A DNA stretch of 64,000 bases from Gemmatimonadota bacterium (GTDB taxonomy: Bacteria > Gemmatimonadota > Gemmatimonadetes > Longimicrobiales > Gaopeijiaceae), in NCBI GenBank assembly GCA_022823365.1, contig JAJDXG010000014.1:1-64000 (forward strand), read 5' to 3'. A program made the position numbers and the translations under genes. Every line of letters begins with the position of its first letter. Within the stretch, counting starts at the first letter, position 1. Below the pieces are notes generated by a model, which worked only from the letters and a program-made list of their open reading frames with translations, had not been told where the DNA came from and ran no database searches. Below are positions 44,038-54,000 of this stretch, in pieces.

Positions 44038-44074
44038 TTCGTCTAAATGAAGGAATGTTATTCGTCCAAACGAA
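44038..44074. promoter_or_regulatory. Operator-like pair upstream of the DUF4143 gene
   Basis: Palindromes TTCGTCTAAATGAA (44038-44051) and TTCGTCCAAACGAA (44061-44074) are spaced 23 bases, about two helical turns, just upstream of the gene start. A half copy (CCAAACG) lies at 44020-44026. The arrangement fits cooperative binding of a dimeric repressor. Confidence 0.65.
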
Positions 44075-44158
44075 AGAATCTGGGGATGAACACCGGAAAC
44101 TGTCAAACATCGCTCCCTGCCGCTATGATATGCGCGACCCGACCCCGAGGAGGCCAGG

Positions 44159-45370
44159 CTGCCAGCAACCCGCAACATCCCGACCTACGTGTGGACCTTC
44201 CTGGCCTTGGTAACCGGCCTGGCCGCGGGCGGTCTCCTTCCCGGGCCGCTCGCGCCCGTGGCCGACGCCACCGCCACGCTCATCGCCTTGGTCGTGGCCA
44301 TCGTGCCGCTCCTGATCCTCGCGGCCCTGAGCCCGGCCATCGCCACCCTGGTGCGGCGCGGGCTCGCCGGGCGCTTCGCCGGCGCGGTGGTCCTCTGGTA
44401 CGTGTTTACCTCGACGGTCGCCGGGCTCATCGCCCTCGTGACCTCCGCGGCCATCTTCCGCATCCCCCTGACCACGGGCGGCCGGGGCGTGTGGACCGAA
44501 GCCGCGACGATGCTCGAGAGCCTCGGGGCGGGCGGCGCCTCGTGGCCGCTCCTGGCTATTCTCGCGGGCATCCTGCTCGGGCTCTGGGGCGCTCGCCACG
44601 ACCCGACGTACCGGGTGCTCAGGCGCGTCGCCGACGCCATCGAGAGCGCAGGGAGCGGGCTCGCCTATGTGATGCTGCCGCTCATCCTCGCCTTCGGGAT
44701 CACCCTGGGCGTCCGCTTCGGCGCGAGGCTGGGGCTGTCCCACTACCTCACCATGACGGCCTACACGGGCGCGCTCGTGCTCGTCTGGTGGGCGTTCTAC
44801 TCGTTCGTGCTCGTGCGCCGGGTCGGGCGCCGGCCCGTGGGACCGGTCCTGAGCGGGTACTACCTCCCCACCGCCGTGTTCGCCGCGGGGACGTGCTCGT
44901 CGCTGGCGACGCTTCCCGTCAATCTGGCCAACGCGAAGCGGGTCGGCGTGCGCGACGAGGTGGCCGACTTCGTGCTGCCGTTCGGCGCGGTCGTGAACCT
45001 CGACGCCAGCGCGCTGGCCTACGTCGCCTACGGGCCCTTCGTCGTGAGCCACGTCTTCGGTTTTGAGCTCAGCTGGATGATGATGCTGGCCGCGTGGCCC
45101 GCGGTCGTACTGTTCACCATCGCCGCGCCCGGACTGCCGGCCGGGATGGGCACGGCGCTTTGGAGCGCGACGCTCTTCGCGAGCATTCTGGGGCTCGAAG
45201 GCCCGGCGCAGGGCGAGTTCATCGCGAGCTGGATCGCGCTCTCCGGAGGCATCCCCGACATGCTGCGCACCGCGACCAACTGTACGGGAGACGGCTACAC
45301 CGCGATCATCTTCGATGGCCGGTTCGATGAGTTCTTCGGGAGGGGACGTGATGGAGGCGGGAATGTCTGA
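44159..45370 (+). CDS. Dicarboxylate/amino acid:cation symporter (DAACS family)
   Basis: This membrane protein of about 400 residues has eight or so hydrophobic helices and the DAACS signature stretches: AAGTCSSLATLPVN for the serine-rich re-entrant loop, LPFGAVVNLDASALAYVA for the helix 7 NMDG region and GGIPDMLRTATNCTGD for the substrate-binding end. It imports C4-dicarboxylates or acidic amino acids with Na+ or H+. A strong ribosome-binding site GAGGAGG (44147-44153) is 5 bases before CTG 44159, which opens LPATRNIPTYVWTF; the first conventional start is GTG 44189, too far from it. The start therefore remains uncertain. The 3' end overlaps the next gene by 20 bases. Confidence 0.82.
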   Translation: MPATRNIPTYVWTFLALVTGLAAGGLLPGPLAPVADATATLIALVVAIVPLLILAALSPAIATLVRRGLAGRFAGAVVLWYVFTSTVAGLIALVTSAAIFRIPLTTGGRGVWTEAATMLESLGAGGASWPLLAILAGILLGLWGARHDPTYRVLRRVADAIESAGSGLAYVMLPLILAFGITLGVRFGARLGLSHYLTMTAYTGALVLVWWAFYSFVLVRRVGRRPVGPVLSGYYLPTAVFAAGTCSSLATLPVNLANAKRVGVRDEVADFVLPFGAVVNLDASALAYVAYGPFVVSHVFGFELSWMMMLAAWPAVVLFTIAAPGLPAGMGTALWSATLFASILGLEGPAQGEFIASWIALSGGIPDMLRTATNCTGDGYTAIIFDGRFDEFFGRGRDGGGNV

Positions 45371-46340
45371 GGCGGGCGTGGATCTGTCCCCCGGCGCGCA
45401 GCGGCTGGTGCGCGTGAACGGGCGCGTCCAGCCCGGCGAGGGGGTGCTGGTCGTGACCGATCCGACCATGCGGCGCTACGCGGATGCCGTCGCCCGGGCC
45501 GCCCGCGAGGCGGGAGCCGACGTGACCGTCTCCGTCATCCCGGTGCGGGACCAGGACGGCCAGGAGCCGCCCCCTCCCGTCGCGCGCGCCATGACCGAGG
45601 CGGCCGTGATCTTCTCCCCCGTCCGCATCTCCATCACCCACACGCGCGCGATGCGAGCCGCGCTGGAGGCGGGAGCGCGGGTGTGCATGATGACCGCCTA
45701 CACCGACGCCATCATGACCAGCCCCGCCCTCCTCGAGACCGACTTCGAGGCGCAGGCCGGCGTCTGCCGCCGCCTGGGCGCGGCGTTCACGGCAGGCCGG
45801 TCGGTGCGCCTCACCTCCCCGCGCGGCACCGATCTCCGCTTCGGCATCGAGGGCCGCGGCGCCAACGTGCTGACCAACATCCCCGATCCCGGGCAGTTGG
45901 CGCCGGTCCCCGACATCGAGGTCAACGTGGTGCCGGTCACGGGTTCGGCCGAGGGCACCATCATCGCCGACGCCTCCGTCCCCTATCTCGGCATCGGCAT
46001 CCTGGAAGAGCCCGTCGTGTGCTCAGTGCGCGAGGGCTACATCGTCGAGATTACGGGCGGGACGCAGGCGGACTTCCTGCGCGAGCACCTGGAGTCGTTC
46101 GGCGACCGGCATTGCTTCAACGTCGCGGAGCTGGGCGTGGGCCTGAACCCGAATGCGCGCCTCACCGGGGAGATGCTCGAGGACGAGGGCGTGATGGGCA
46201 CGATCCACATCGGCATCGGCACCAGCCATACCCTGGGAGGGGAGATCGTTGCCCCCACGCACTACGACCTGCTCATGTGGGAGCCGACCATCGCCGTCGA
46301 CGGCCGCGTGGTGCAGCGGAACAGGCAGGTGCTGGTGTAG
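45351..46340 (+). CDS. M29 aminopeptidase-like / NicX-like protein
   Basis: This 329-aa protein resembles the M29 aminopeptidase superfamily, which includes 2,5-dihydroxypyridine dioxygenase NicX: VQPGEGVLVVTDP at the start, GTDLRFGIEGR in the middle, and the metal-ligand region with ELGVGLNPNARLTGEMLEDE, GTIHIGIGTSHTLGG and APTHYDLLMW. The His and Glu residues needed for a metal site are present. ATG at 45351 is preceded by GGGAGGGG and lies inside the 3' end of the symporter gene, so the two are coupled, which suggests hydrolysis or ring opening of an imported acid. Confidence 0.72.
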   Translation: MEAGMSEAGVDLSPGAQRLVRVNGRVQPGEGVLVVTDPTMRRYADAVARAAREAGADVTVSVIPVRDQDGQEPPPPVARAMTEAAVIFSPVRISITHTRAMRAALEAGARVCMMTAYTDAIMTSPALLETDFEAQAGVCRRLGAAFTAGRSVRLTSPRGTDLRFGIEGRGANVLTNIPDPGQLAPVPDIEVNVVPVTGSAEGTIIADASVPYLGIGILEEPVVCSVREGYIVEITGGTQADFLREHLESFGDRHCFNVAELGVGLNPNARLTGEMLEDEGVMGTIHIGIGTSHTLGGEIVAPTHYDLLMWEPTIAVDGRVVQRNRQVLV

Positions 46341-46342
46341 GG

Positions 46343-46720
46343 TCAGACCGCCATGGTCTGGACGTCATACAAGCGTATGCGCTCGTCTCCCGTGACGAGG
46401 ACAAGCCCCTCGGCCTGCGCCTGCGCGATCAGCATCCGGTCGAACGGATCACGATGATGCATCGGCAGAGCGGCCGCTCTCTCCGCGTGCTCGAAGGTCA
46501 GCGGAAGGTGCTCGAAGTGTTTTTTCTCGACCAGTGCGCTCAGGTTGTCCGGCGCGACGAGCCGACCCCTGGCCTTCTTGATCGCTACTTCCCAGCCCGA
46601 CACCCCGCTCACGAAGACCTCATTCCCGGGATCGGCGATGGCCTCCCGAGCGGTCTCGTCGATTTCACCCCAATCCGACACCCAACAGAGGAACGTGCGC
46701 GTGTCCAGAAGGAGGCGCAT
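46343..46720 (-). CDS. PIN-domain toxin (VapC type)
   Basis: This 125-aa PIN protein begins MRLLLDTRTFLCWV with the first Asp, has VSGVSGWEVAIKKARG with the Glu and HHRDPFDRMLIAQA with the downstream Asp pair. The family cuts RNA. It starts 2 bases after the antitoxin stop and is the last gene of the long minus-strand cluster. Confidence 0.85.
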   Translation of the reverse strand: MRLLLDTRTFLCWVSDWGEIDETAREAIADPGNEVFVSGVSGWEVAIKKARGRLVAPDNLSALVEKKHFEHLPLTFEHAERAAALPMHHRDPFDRMLIAQAQAEGLVLVTGDERIRLYDVQTMAV

Positions 46721-46722
46721 CG

Positions 46723-46974
46723 TCACTCGGTGCCAGGGAAGAGCGTGTAGTTCTCGGAGGATGCGCTGATCTCCCCGGCGTCCGCGTCGAAGTCGGCGCT
46801 GAAGCGGATCTGACCCTCCAGCCCACCCGGCAGCCGGCGCTCGAGCCGCTCGCGATACGGAATCAGGCGCAGCCACGGCTGTCCCGACTTGCAGATCACG
46901 ACCTCCTCTCCCTGCCACGCCCGTCTCGCCAGACGTGACAGCTGCGATTTCGCCTCGTGCATGTTGACCTTCAT
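46723..46974 (-). CDS. Phd/YefM-family antitoxin
   Basis: This 83-aa protein reads MKVNMHEAKSQLSRLARRA followed by GEEVVICKSGQPWLRLIPY, the Phd/YefM fold. ATG 46974 overlaps the stop of the alpha/beta hydrolase as ATGA and the stop lies 2 bases before the PIN toxin. The antitoxin normally represses its own promoter; here it has no separate promoter space. Confidence 0.85.
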   Translation of the reverse strand: MKVNMHEAKSQLSRLARRAWQGEEVVICKSGQPWLRLIPYRERLERRLPGGLEGQIRFSADFDADAGEISASSENYTLFPGTE

Positions 46975-47801
46975 TGGGCGTCCTCCAGAAAACCTCGAAT
47001 CTCGGGCACCATGACCGCCGGATCCAGAATGGCGGCCGTATCCGCCCCGGGAATCTCGCGCACCGTCCAACCCATCGCCTCGAGTGCCGGCCGGGCTTCG
47101 CGGAGCCGTTCTACCAGGCGCAGCGGGATTCCCGCCACGGCGCTTTCGGCGCTCGAGCCGATCAACGCCAGGCGGGGACAGGTGACCGCCGCGACAACAT
47201 CTTCCTCCGGCCACTCCTGCAAGGCGGCGTAGAAGGTGCGCCACTGCGCGTACTGTCCGGGGTTGCGCAGGATCACCATGGCGTGCGCCGGCGGCTCCGC
47301 GAGCTGCATCTCGACGCCCCGGAGCATGTCCGGGTAGGGCGCGCCCAGCGGAGACCAGGTGCCGCAGATCAGCGCCGAAACCCGATCCGACCGCGACGCC
47401 AGCATGAGCCCGTTGATCGCGCCCCAGAGGTGGCCACAGTACGCGAAGCGGTCGAAGCCGGCGGCATCCGCGACGGCAAGGAGGTCGGAGTACACGCGGT
47501 CGGGCGTCATTTCGCCGGGGGACGGGACCCGGGTCCTGCCCACGTTCGGATAGTCCACCAGAAGGACGCGATAGCGATCGGCCAGCATGTCCAGGAAGCC
47601 GTCCTTTACGGCGGTGGCCAGGTCCGGGCCGAAGATCTCGCCATAGGACGCCATCAGCGGAAAGCCCAGAAAGAGCGGGACGCCGTCGTCGGGGCCGTGC
47701 ACTTCGAAGTAGATGGGAGACGCCTCCGCAACGCGGCAGGAAGGGAGAACCGCGCCCGCAGCGAAGGATGCCGAGACCTGGACGAAGCGGCGGCGATTCA
47801 T
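46971..47801 (-). CDS. Alpha/beta-hydrolase-fold lipoprotein lacking the nucleophile
   Basis: This 276-aa protein has a Tat-like/lipoprotein signal (MNRRRFVQVSA, lipobox VLPSC) and an alpha/beta-hydrolase core: VLLVDYPNVGRT and, at the nucleophile elbow, YCGHLWGAING. The elbow should be GxSxG; here Leu stands where the catalytic Ser belongs, so the enzyme is probably inactive or a binding protein. Start and stop overlap the neighbours by four bases on both sides (ATGA), so translation is coupled with the hydrolase before and the antitoxin after. Confidence 0.75.
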   Translation of the reverse strand: MNRRRFVQVSASFAAGAVLPSCRVAEASPIYFEVHGPDDGVPLFLGFPLMASYGEIFGPDLATAVKDGFLDMLADRYRVLLVDYPNVGRTRVPSPGEMTPDRVYSDLLAVADAAGFDRFAYCGHLWGAINGLMLASRSDRVSALICGTWSPLGAPYPDMLRGVEMQLAEPPAHAMVILRNPGQYAQWRTFYAALQEWPEEDVVAAVTCPRLALIGSSAESAVAGIPLRLVERLREARPALEAMGWTVREIPGADTAAILDPAVMVPEIRGFLEDAQ

Positions 47802-48988
47802 CCCGCCGAGAGCTCCGCCAGAAGATCACGCACGACCTCGACCACGAATTCCGGCGTCTGGTAGGGGTAGTTGTGTTCCGTCCCCGGGGGCGTGTGGATC
47901 AGGCGCGCGTCGGACGACACCTCGAGGTACCGCACGCGCACGCGCTCGAAGAAGTTGATGGCGCGGGTGGCCGACGCGTCGTCCATCCCCAGCGGTTCGA
48001 TGATTCCTGCGGCGCTCTCGTCCGGGATCACGACCAGGACCGGCATGTCCCCGAGTTCGCCGTCGTACACCATCAGGTCGGGGGCCGTGGCCGAGACTGC
48101 GTTCGCAAGGAACTCGCGGAAGATCGAAGCTTCGGCGAACGACGACGCCGGGCGGCGGCGGTTCGCCTCCACTGCGTCGTCCACCTCGGCGAGCAGTCGG
48201 CGCTGGTTGCGCACGATCTCGCCGATCCCGGTGTCCGTCTCGGCCAGCGCGTCCCCGGGGTCGGTCCATCCGCCGAACACCTTGGCGAGCCCCTGTCGCT
48301 CCGCGTCCTTCACCAGTTCCTCCAGGGCGCCCGCGCCGTATGCCGGCGCGTAGATGAAGGCATCGGGGGGAGATGCGTCGAGGAGCACGAGGGCGGCGGT
48401 CCGGTCCGGGTGGCGGCGGGCGAAATTCGCCGCAAGCAGCCCGCCGTAGGAGTGCCCGGCCAGCACGAACGGTCCCGCCTCCCCGGCCCCTTCGAGCAAC
48501 GCCGCCAGCTCCTCGGCCTCGAGCGCGGTGCGTCTCGGGAACGGCCCCGGGTCGCTCCAGCCAGTGCCGGGACGGTCGAAGAGGATCGAGCGGGTTTCGT
48601 CGCGGATGGCGGCATGCAGGTGGTAGAGGGCGAGCCCCTGGCCGTGACCGCCCGGAATCCAGATCACCGTGGGTCCGTTCCCGGCGTCTCCCTCGGCGAG
48701 GATGTGCATGTGGTAGCCGCCGACATCCACGAGTGCGCCGGGTGGAGGATGGTTGCGTGCGAGCCGCGAAATGTCGATGAAGGACGTGATGCCGCCCCAG
48801 AGCAGCATCGCCGACGACGCGCCGGCGGCGAGGACGGCGAGGGTCCCGGCCCGTGACCAGGCAGAGCGCGGCTCCGGTTGGAGGCGCCGGAGGCCGACCG
48901 CGACCAGGGAGCCCATCACGGCGACAACGGCCCCGACGGCCATGCCCGCCCATGGCTGCGAAAGAAGCGGGTAGAGCAGGGGAAACAT
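47798..48988 (-). CDS. Membrane-anchored alpha/beta hydrolase
   Basis: This 396-aa protein has two N-terminal hydrophobic helices (MAVGAVVAVMGSLVAVGL and LAVLAAGASSAMLLWGG) and a complete alpha/beta-hydrolase domain: FDRPGTGWSDPG, nucleophile AGHSYGGLLAA, late His in TEHNYPYQTP. Esterase or haloperoxidase-like activity at the outer face of the inner membrane is likely. ATG 48988 lies 3 bases after the HAD gene; its stop overlaps the next start. Confidence 0.85.
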   Translation of the reverse strand: MFPLLYPLLSQPWAGMAVGAVVAVMGSLVAVGLRRLQPEPRSAWSRAGTLAVLAAGASSAMLLWGGITSFIDISRLARNHPPPGALVDVGGYHMHILAEGDAGNGPTVIWIPGGHGQGLALYHLHAAIRDETRSILFDRPGTGWSDPGPFPRRTALEAEELAALLEGAGEAGPFVLAGHSYGGLLAANFARRHPDRTAALVLLDASPPDAFIYAPAYGAGALEELVKDAERQGLAKVFGGWTDPGDALAETDTGIGEIVRNQRRLLAEVDDAVEANRRRPASSFAEASIFREFLANAVSATAPDLMVYDGELGDMPVLVVIPDESAAGIIEPLGMDDASATRAINFFERVRVRYLEVSSDARLIHTPPGTEHNYPYQTPEFVVEVVRDLLAELSAG

Positions 48989-48991
48989 GAT

Positions 48992-49609
48992 TCAGAGCGA
49001 CTCGATCACGCCGTCCAGCCTCCTCAGGTCGTCGATCACGGCGACGGCGAGCTTCTCCGCCCCGCCCCCGTCGAGCCCCGCCGGATTGTGCCACACGACC
49101 TCGAGGCCCGCCGAGACCGCGCCCCGGATGTCGCGCGGCGAACCGGCCACGAACAGCACCTCGCCCGCGGGGACGCCGAGGGCCTCGACCCCCGCTTCAT
49201 ACATGCGCGGGTCGGGCTTGTAGAAACCGGCCGACTCGGCCGTGACCACCGAGCGAAAGGGGGCGCCGATCAGCCCTGCCGCGCGCACGCCCAGCACCTG
49301 CGAGCAATTGGTGGCGACGCCGATCGGCAGCCTACGGGCAAGCCGCCGCAACGCCGCGCCCGCCCCCGGCCACGGGGCCAGCTCGTCCCAGCGCGCCTCC
49401 AGCTCGCCGGCGAATTCCCCCGGCAGGCCGACGGCGGCCGCCGACCCCTCCACGAGATCCAGGTAGGGCACGTACACGCCGGTCCCGTAGGTGAGGCGCA
49501 GGTACTCGAAGCGCCAGCGACGCCCGCGCTCCTCGCTTCCCGCGATGTCGTCCCAGAGCGACCACGAGTCGAGCAGCGCCGAGAGCAGGTCGAAGAGGAC
49601 GGCTCTCAC
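48992..49609 (-). CDS. HAD-superfamily hydrolase (haloacid dehalogenase type II-like)
   Basis: This 205-aa protein begins at GTG 49609 (GGAG upstream) with RAVLFDLLSALLDS, HAD motif I with a single Asp nucleophile. GVATNCSQ gives motif II, KPDPRMYEAG motif III and FVAGSPRDIRGA motif IV. It fits L-2-haloacid dehalogenase-like phosphatases or dehalogenases. It sits between lipoprotein and hydrolase genes in the same operon. Confidence 0.83.
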   Translation of the reverse strand: MRAVLFDLLSALLDSWSLWDDIAGSEERGRRWRFEYLRLTYGTGVYVPYLDLVEGSAAAVGLPGEFAGELEARWDELAPWPGAGAALRRLARRLPIGVATNCSQVLGVRAAGLIGAPFRSVVTAESAGFYKPDPRMYEAGVEALGVPAGEVLFVAGSPRDIRGAVSAGLEVVWHNPAGLDGGGAEKLAVAVIDDLRRLDGVIESL

Positions 49610-49625
49610 GGAATCTCCGCGCGCG

Positions 49626-51044
49626 TCATCCCCCAAGATCCACTATATGGAGATTCCGCCAGCGCACCTTGATCCCGCCGCCGTCGTGGATCTGGAGCGC
49701 GATCGAGCCCTCGGCCTCGCCGATCTGCGCATCCTCGAAGTCCACCATGCGCGTGCCGTTCAGCCAGGTTGTGACCCGGTCGCCCACCGCCCGGACCCGC
49801 AGCGTGTTCCAGTCGCCCATCTTCAGCGCAGCGTCGAGCGCCGGATCGGGCTGCACCAGCCAGCCGCGCCCGTAGGACTCGTAGACTCCGCCGGTGAAGA
49901 GTTCCGGCGGCGCCACTTCGGCCTGCCAGCCGGTCACCACCGTGCCCTCCACGCGGGAGCGGAAGAACACACCGCTGTTGCCGTCCGCTTCCTGCTTGAA
50001 GTCAACGGTCAGATCGAAGTCTCCAAATAGCTGTTCTGTCGTCAGGTAGCCGTATTCAGCATCAGGGCCGCTTTCGCACACCAGTTCCCCGTTCTCGACA
50101 TACCAGCGCTCGGTTCCGTGTACGCGCCAGCCGTCGAGGTTCTCGCCGTTGAAGAGCGAAACCGGCCCCAGCGGAAGAATCCTGATGTTGCGATAGAAGA
50201 CATTGCGCCCGTGGTCCTGGAGCCCGATGGGACCCGAGGCCGCGCGGCCGTAGCGCGGATAGGGCGCGAACTTGCTGGCCGCGACCAGCGCCTCCCATTC
50301 CGCCGAGCCGAGTTCGTACTCCACCGTCTTCACGCCGTTCAGCCAGTGCTCCACATGGTTGTTCGCGATGCGGATGCGGCCCTCGTTCCATTCGCCGGGG
50401 CCGTGCAGGGTCTTCTCGCCGGCGGCGTGCAGGTCGTAGTTGTCGCCGGTGAGGTGAGTGCGCATGTCCATCGTGCCCATCTCGATGTACGCGGTGTCGT
50501 CGAGCACCTGGTACTCGGGGGCGTTGAACCAGATCTCGGCTCCCTCCTCCTCGATCACGCGGTAGAGGACGCCGCTGTTGGCCACCTCCGAGAGCATGAA
50601 CTCGAACCTGAGGTCGAAGTCCGAGAAGGATTCGGTGGTGACGATGTCGCCGCCCACCGGGACATCGGGATCCACGGCGGTCGCACCGACGACCAGCATG
50701 CCGTCGATCACCGCCCATCCCGTGTCGGGGAAGGACTCGCGGTTGTAGCCACGCCAGCCGTCCGTGGTCTCGCCGTCGAAGAGGAGGCGCCAGCCGGCGG
50801 CGCGCTCGGCTTCAGTGAGGGTGTTGGGGGGTGCGGCCTGTCCCGGAGCCGCCGCGTTCATGTCGGCGTCGGGCGTGGTCTGCCGCGGAGCGTCGGCGGA
50901 ATCTGCGCACGCCGCGGCCAGGGCGCACCCCGCCAACAGCGCCGCCGCGAGCAGCCCGCTGACTCGCGACCCCGCTCTTCCTCGAGCCACGAAGCCATGT
51001 CTCATCGTCTTACGTATTCTGCGCATTCTGTGTATTCCATCCAT
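49626..51044 (-). CDS. Lipoprotein with two DUF1080 (3-keto-disaccharide hydrolase) domains
   Basis: This protein of about 472 aa has a lipobox (AALLAGC) and two DUF1080 concanavalin-like domains. Domain 1 is GWRLLFDGETTDGWRGY, later DLRFEFMLSEVANSGVLYRV and EYQVLDD; domain 2 is SLFNGENLDGWRVHG, DFKQEADGNSGVFFRS and GSIALQIHDGGGIKVRWRNL. The family is linked to hydrolysis of 3-keto-glycosides made by Gfo/Idh-type oxidoreductases, one of which heads this operon. ATG 51044 overlaps the stop of the upstream gene (TGATG); ATG 51005 would give a more ordinary signal peptide. Confidence 0.87.
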   Translation of the reverse strand: MDGIHRMRRIRKTMRHGFVARGRAGSRVSGLLAAALLAGCALAAACADSADAPRQTTPDADMNAAAPGQAAPPNTLTEAERAAGWRLLFDGETTDGWRGYNRESFPDTGWAVIDGMLVVGATAVDPDVPVGGDIVTTESFSDFDLRFEFMLSEVANSGVLYRVIEEEGAEIWFNAPEYQVLDDTAYIEMGTMDMRTHLTGDNYDLHAAGEKTLHGPGEWNEGRIRIANNHVEHWLNGVKTVEYELGSAEWEALVAASKFAPYPRYGRAASGPIGLQDHGRNVFYRNIRILPLGPVSLFNGENLDGWRVHGTERWYVENGELVCESGPDAEYGYLTTEQLFGDFDLTVDFKQEADGNSGVFFRSRVEGTVVTGWQAEVAPPELFTGGVYESYGRGWLVQPDPALDAALKMGDWNTLRVRAVGDRVTTWLNGTRMVDFEDAQIGEAEGSIALQIHDGGGIKVRWRNLHIVDLGG

Positions 51045-54000
51045 CAAGGCACCGGTCCCGGCAATCCATAGCTGACCAGCACGCGGTCGCGAGGCACCCT
51101 CCCGAAGGGCGCATCCGCCGCCACCGTGGCGGCGGCCGCCTCGGCGGCTTCGCCCCGCAGGATGGACCGGATCCGTCCGGTTGAGCGGTCCGTCACGATG
51201 GCCACCGGCGACGCGCGCGTCTCCCGGTCCAGCGTCGCGGAGCCTTCCGGCCCGGAAAGCACGATGCGCTCCAGCGCGGCGATGCGATCCTGGGCGAACG
51301 GGAGGAGGAAGAAGAAGCTGCCGCCTCCTTCCGAGACCATCTCCATGTCGAAGTCGAGCGCGAACGCGCGGATGCCATCGCTGGAGAAGCCCTCGACGCG
51401 GTACGGACCGGAACCCGAGGGCAGCTGTGCCGGGGCGTCGAGCGCGAACGCGGGATCCATGTGGAGCTCGCCGTCCGCGGTCAGGTGACCCCGCAGCAGC
51501 AGCCGGCTGCCCCGGGGCTCGTCCCGGGCGGCGACGGCGCGTGAGCGGGTCTCCGTCCGGAGCCGGTACTCGAGCGCCTTCCTGAAGTTGTAGTCGCTGA
51601 TCCATTGCGGATGGCAGTAGGACATGAGGTCGTGCGTGGAGGAGTCCACCAGCTCCTCGGATCGGGCGTCGTACCCGAGGACGCCGATATTGCCGTCCGG
51701 ATAGGGGTAGTCGGGATCCACCTGCCAGGGATTCCCGCAGGGCGAGTGCATGAGGCTCATGCTGTGGCCCAGTTCGTGCGCGAAGACCTCGGCATCGGGA
51801 ACGCCGAGGGCGACCCGGCCCTCCACCAGGGCGATCCCCCTGATGCCTTTGTCTCCGTCGCGGTTCACCACGCCATACCAGTATCCGCGGCCGCCCTCGG
51901 CCTTCCGGACCAGCTCGATGTCCTCGAGGATGACGATCCATTCGGCGCCCTTCGAGGCATCCGGGGCCGAAGAGATGGTGAGCGGTTCTCGAACGGTGAG
52001 ATCGAGTTCGGCGACCGGCAGCACCGCCCGCACGAACTCCACCGGCGGATCGTCGGCGTCCCGGACCCACTCCACCAAATCCGCGTCCGCGCTGGATCCC
52101 GTCACGACGGGCACGATCGTGAGTTCCAAGGGCGGCAGCTCGCGCACGTCGAGGGGAAGCCGCACCTCGTCCAGCGCCGCTCTGGGCATGGTGCTGTCGG
52201 GATCGACCCGCACGGCCATCTCGACTCCGGGGCGCAGGGCCGCGGCCGGAATCGCCGCCTGATACCATTGGTCCAGCCGTCCCGGAAGGTTCTCGGCCAG
52301 GCCGCGGGTCGACTCGAGCGCCATCTCGGCCGCGTGGGCTTCCCGGCCATCCACGACGAAGGAGGCACGGGCACTCGGCTTGAAGTCGTTGGCCCGGTCC
52401 GCGGTGGCCAGAACCCGCACTAGCCCCGGACGCCCGGCGATGAGCGGAACCGCGCCGCCGACGTCCTGGGTGGCCTGCGACAGGTGCGCCTCCGCAACCG
52501 ACACCGAGAAGATCCCGTCGCAGGTCGGCCCGGAGCGGCTCTCCACCGACTCGAGCCAGGTCTGGAACCATGCCACCTCGGGGGCGCAGGCGCCGCTCCC
52601 GCTCCAGTTGAAGTCGGAAAGCGAACTCAGGCTGGTCAGGATGCCGGGGAGCGCGCCCGCCAGTTCGTTGTCGGACAGGTCCATGCGTTCAAGCGCGCCG
52701 AGCTGCGCGAGATCGCGTGGGACCGGCCCCGAAAACCCGTTGCCGGAAAGGTCGAGGGCTTCGAGTTCCGTCAGGTTTCCGAGGTCCGGGGGCAGACGGC
52801 TCGTCAGCGCGTTGCCGCCCAGGTCCAGACGCTTGAGGTCCAGGAAATCGCCCACCGCGGGGGGGAGCCTGCCGGCAAGCCCGTTGTCCGGAAGCTCCAG
52901 TGCCGTGAACAGACTGTCCTCCACGGTTACGCCGTACCACGAAGCCACGGGGGCATCCCTGAGCCAGTTCGTGTTGTTGGTCCAGCCTGCACCGCCGGTC
53001 GCCTCGAAGAACGCGGTGAAGATTTCGCGCGGCGGAAGGGTGCAGCCGGGGCCTCCCTGGTGGTTGAGGATACTCTCCAGCCAGGACTGGAATACACGAT
53101 CGCGCGGGGAGCACAGGCCGGTGGCCTGCCAATTGAAGTCGTCCAACGGGACCTGCATGAGTTCACGGGGAAGCGCCCCGGTGAGACCGGCGTTTCTGAA
53201 CACCGAGAGGAACTCCAGGTTCGGCAGGTTCCCGAGGTGGGGCGGCAGCGCGCCGCTCAACAGGTTGTTGCCCACTGCCAGGGATTCCAGGTTCGTCAGG
53301 CGGCCGAGTCGCGGCGGGATCACGCCGAAGAGCCGGTTGGTGCCGAGGCTCAGCCGGACCAGCCCCGTTATGCGCGTGACGCTCGTCGGGATGGGCCCGG
53401 TCAGGAAGTAGTTGCTCGCGAGATCGAGGAATTCCAGGTCGTCCAGATCGTCCAGCCACGCGGGGATTCCTCCTTCGAACTGGTTGCCGGACAGATCCAG
53501 GTGGCGCAAGCGGCGGAGCTGTCGGAGTACCGAAGGAATCGGGCCGTCGAGCGAGTTGCAGGTCAGCGACAGGTACTCGAGTTGCGCGAGCCTGCCGAGT
53601 GCGGACGGGACCGTGCCCGTGAACTTGTGCCCCCTGAGGTCCAGTTCCCTCAGGTTGGTCAGGTTTCCGAGTTGCGACGGGAGGCGTCCCGAGAGCACGT
53701 ACCGCGGACGCGGAGGCGTCAGCGTGAGATCGTAGCTCACCGCCAGGTTCAGGCTCTCGAGTCGGATCAGGTTGCCCAGCTCGGGCGGGAGCGTGCCCGT
53801 GAGCCGGTTTCGGGAGAGCGACAGCGTCTTCAGGTTTGCGAGCCTGCCCAGCTCGGGCGGGATCGACCCGGACAGCTCGTTCAGATCGAGAGTGAGCGTC
53901 TCGAGGTTGGCCAGCTCGCCGAGTTCGGGAGGAATGGGCCCCGCCAATCGGTTGCCACCGTTCCGCAGGCCGGTCCCGGAGCTGAGCGGCGCGCCCATCG

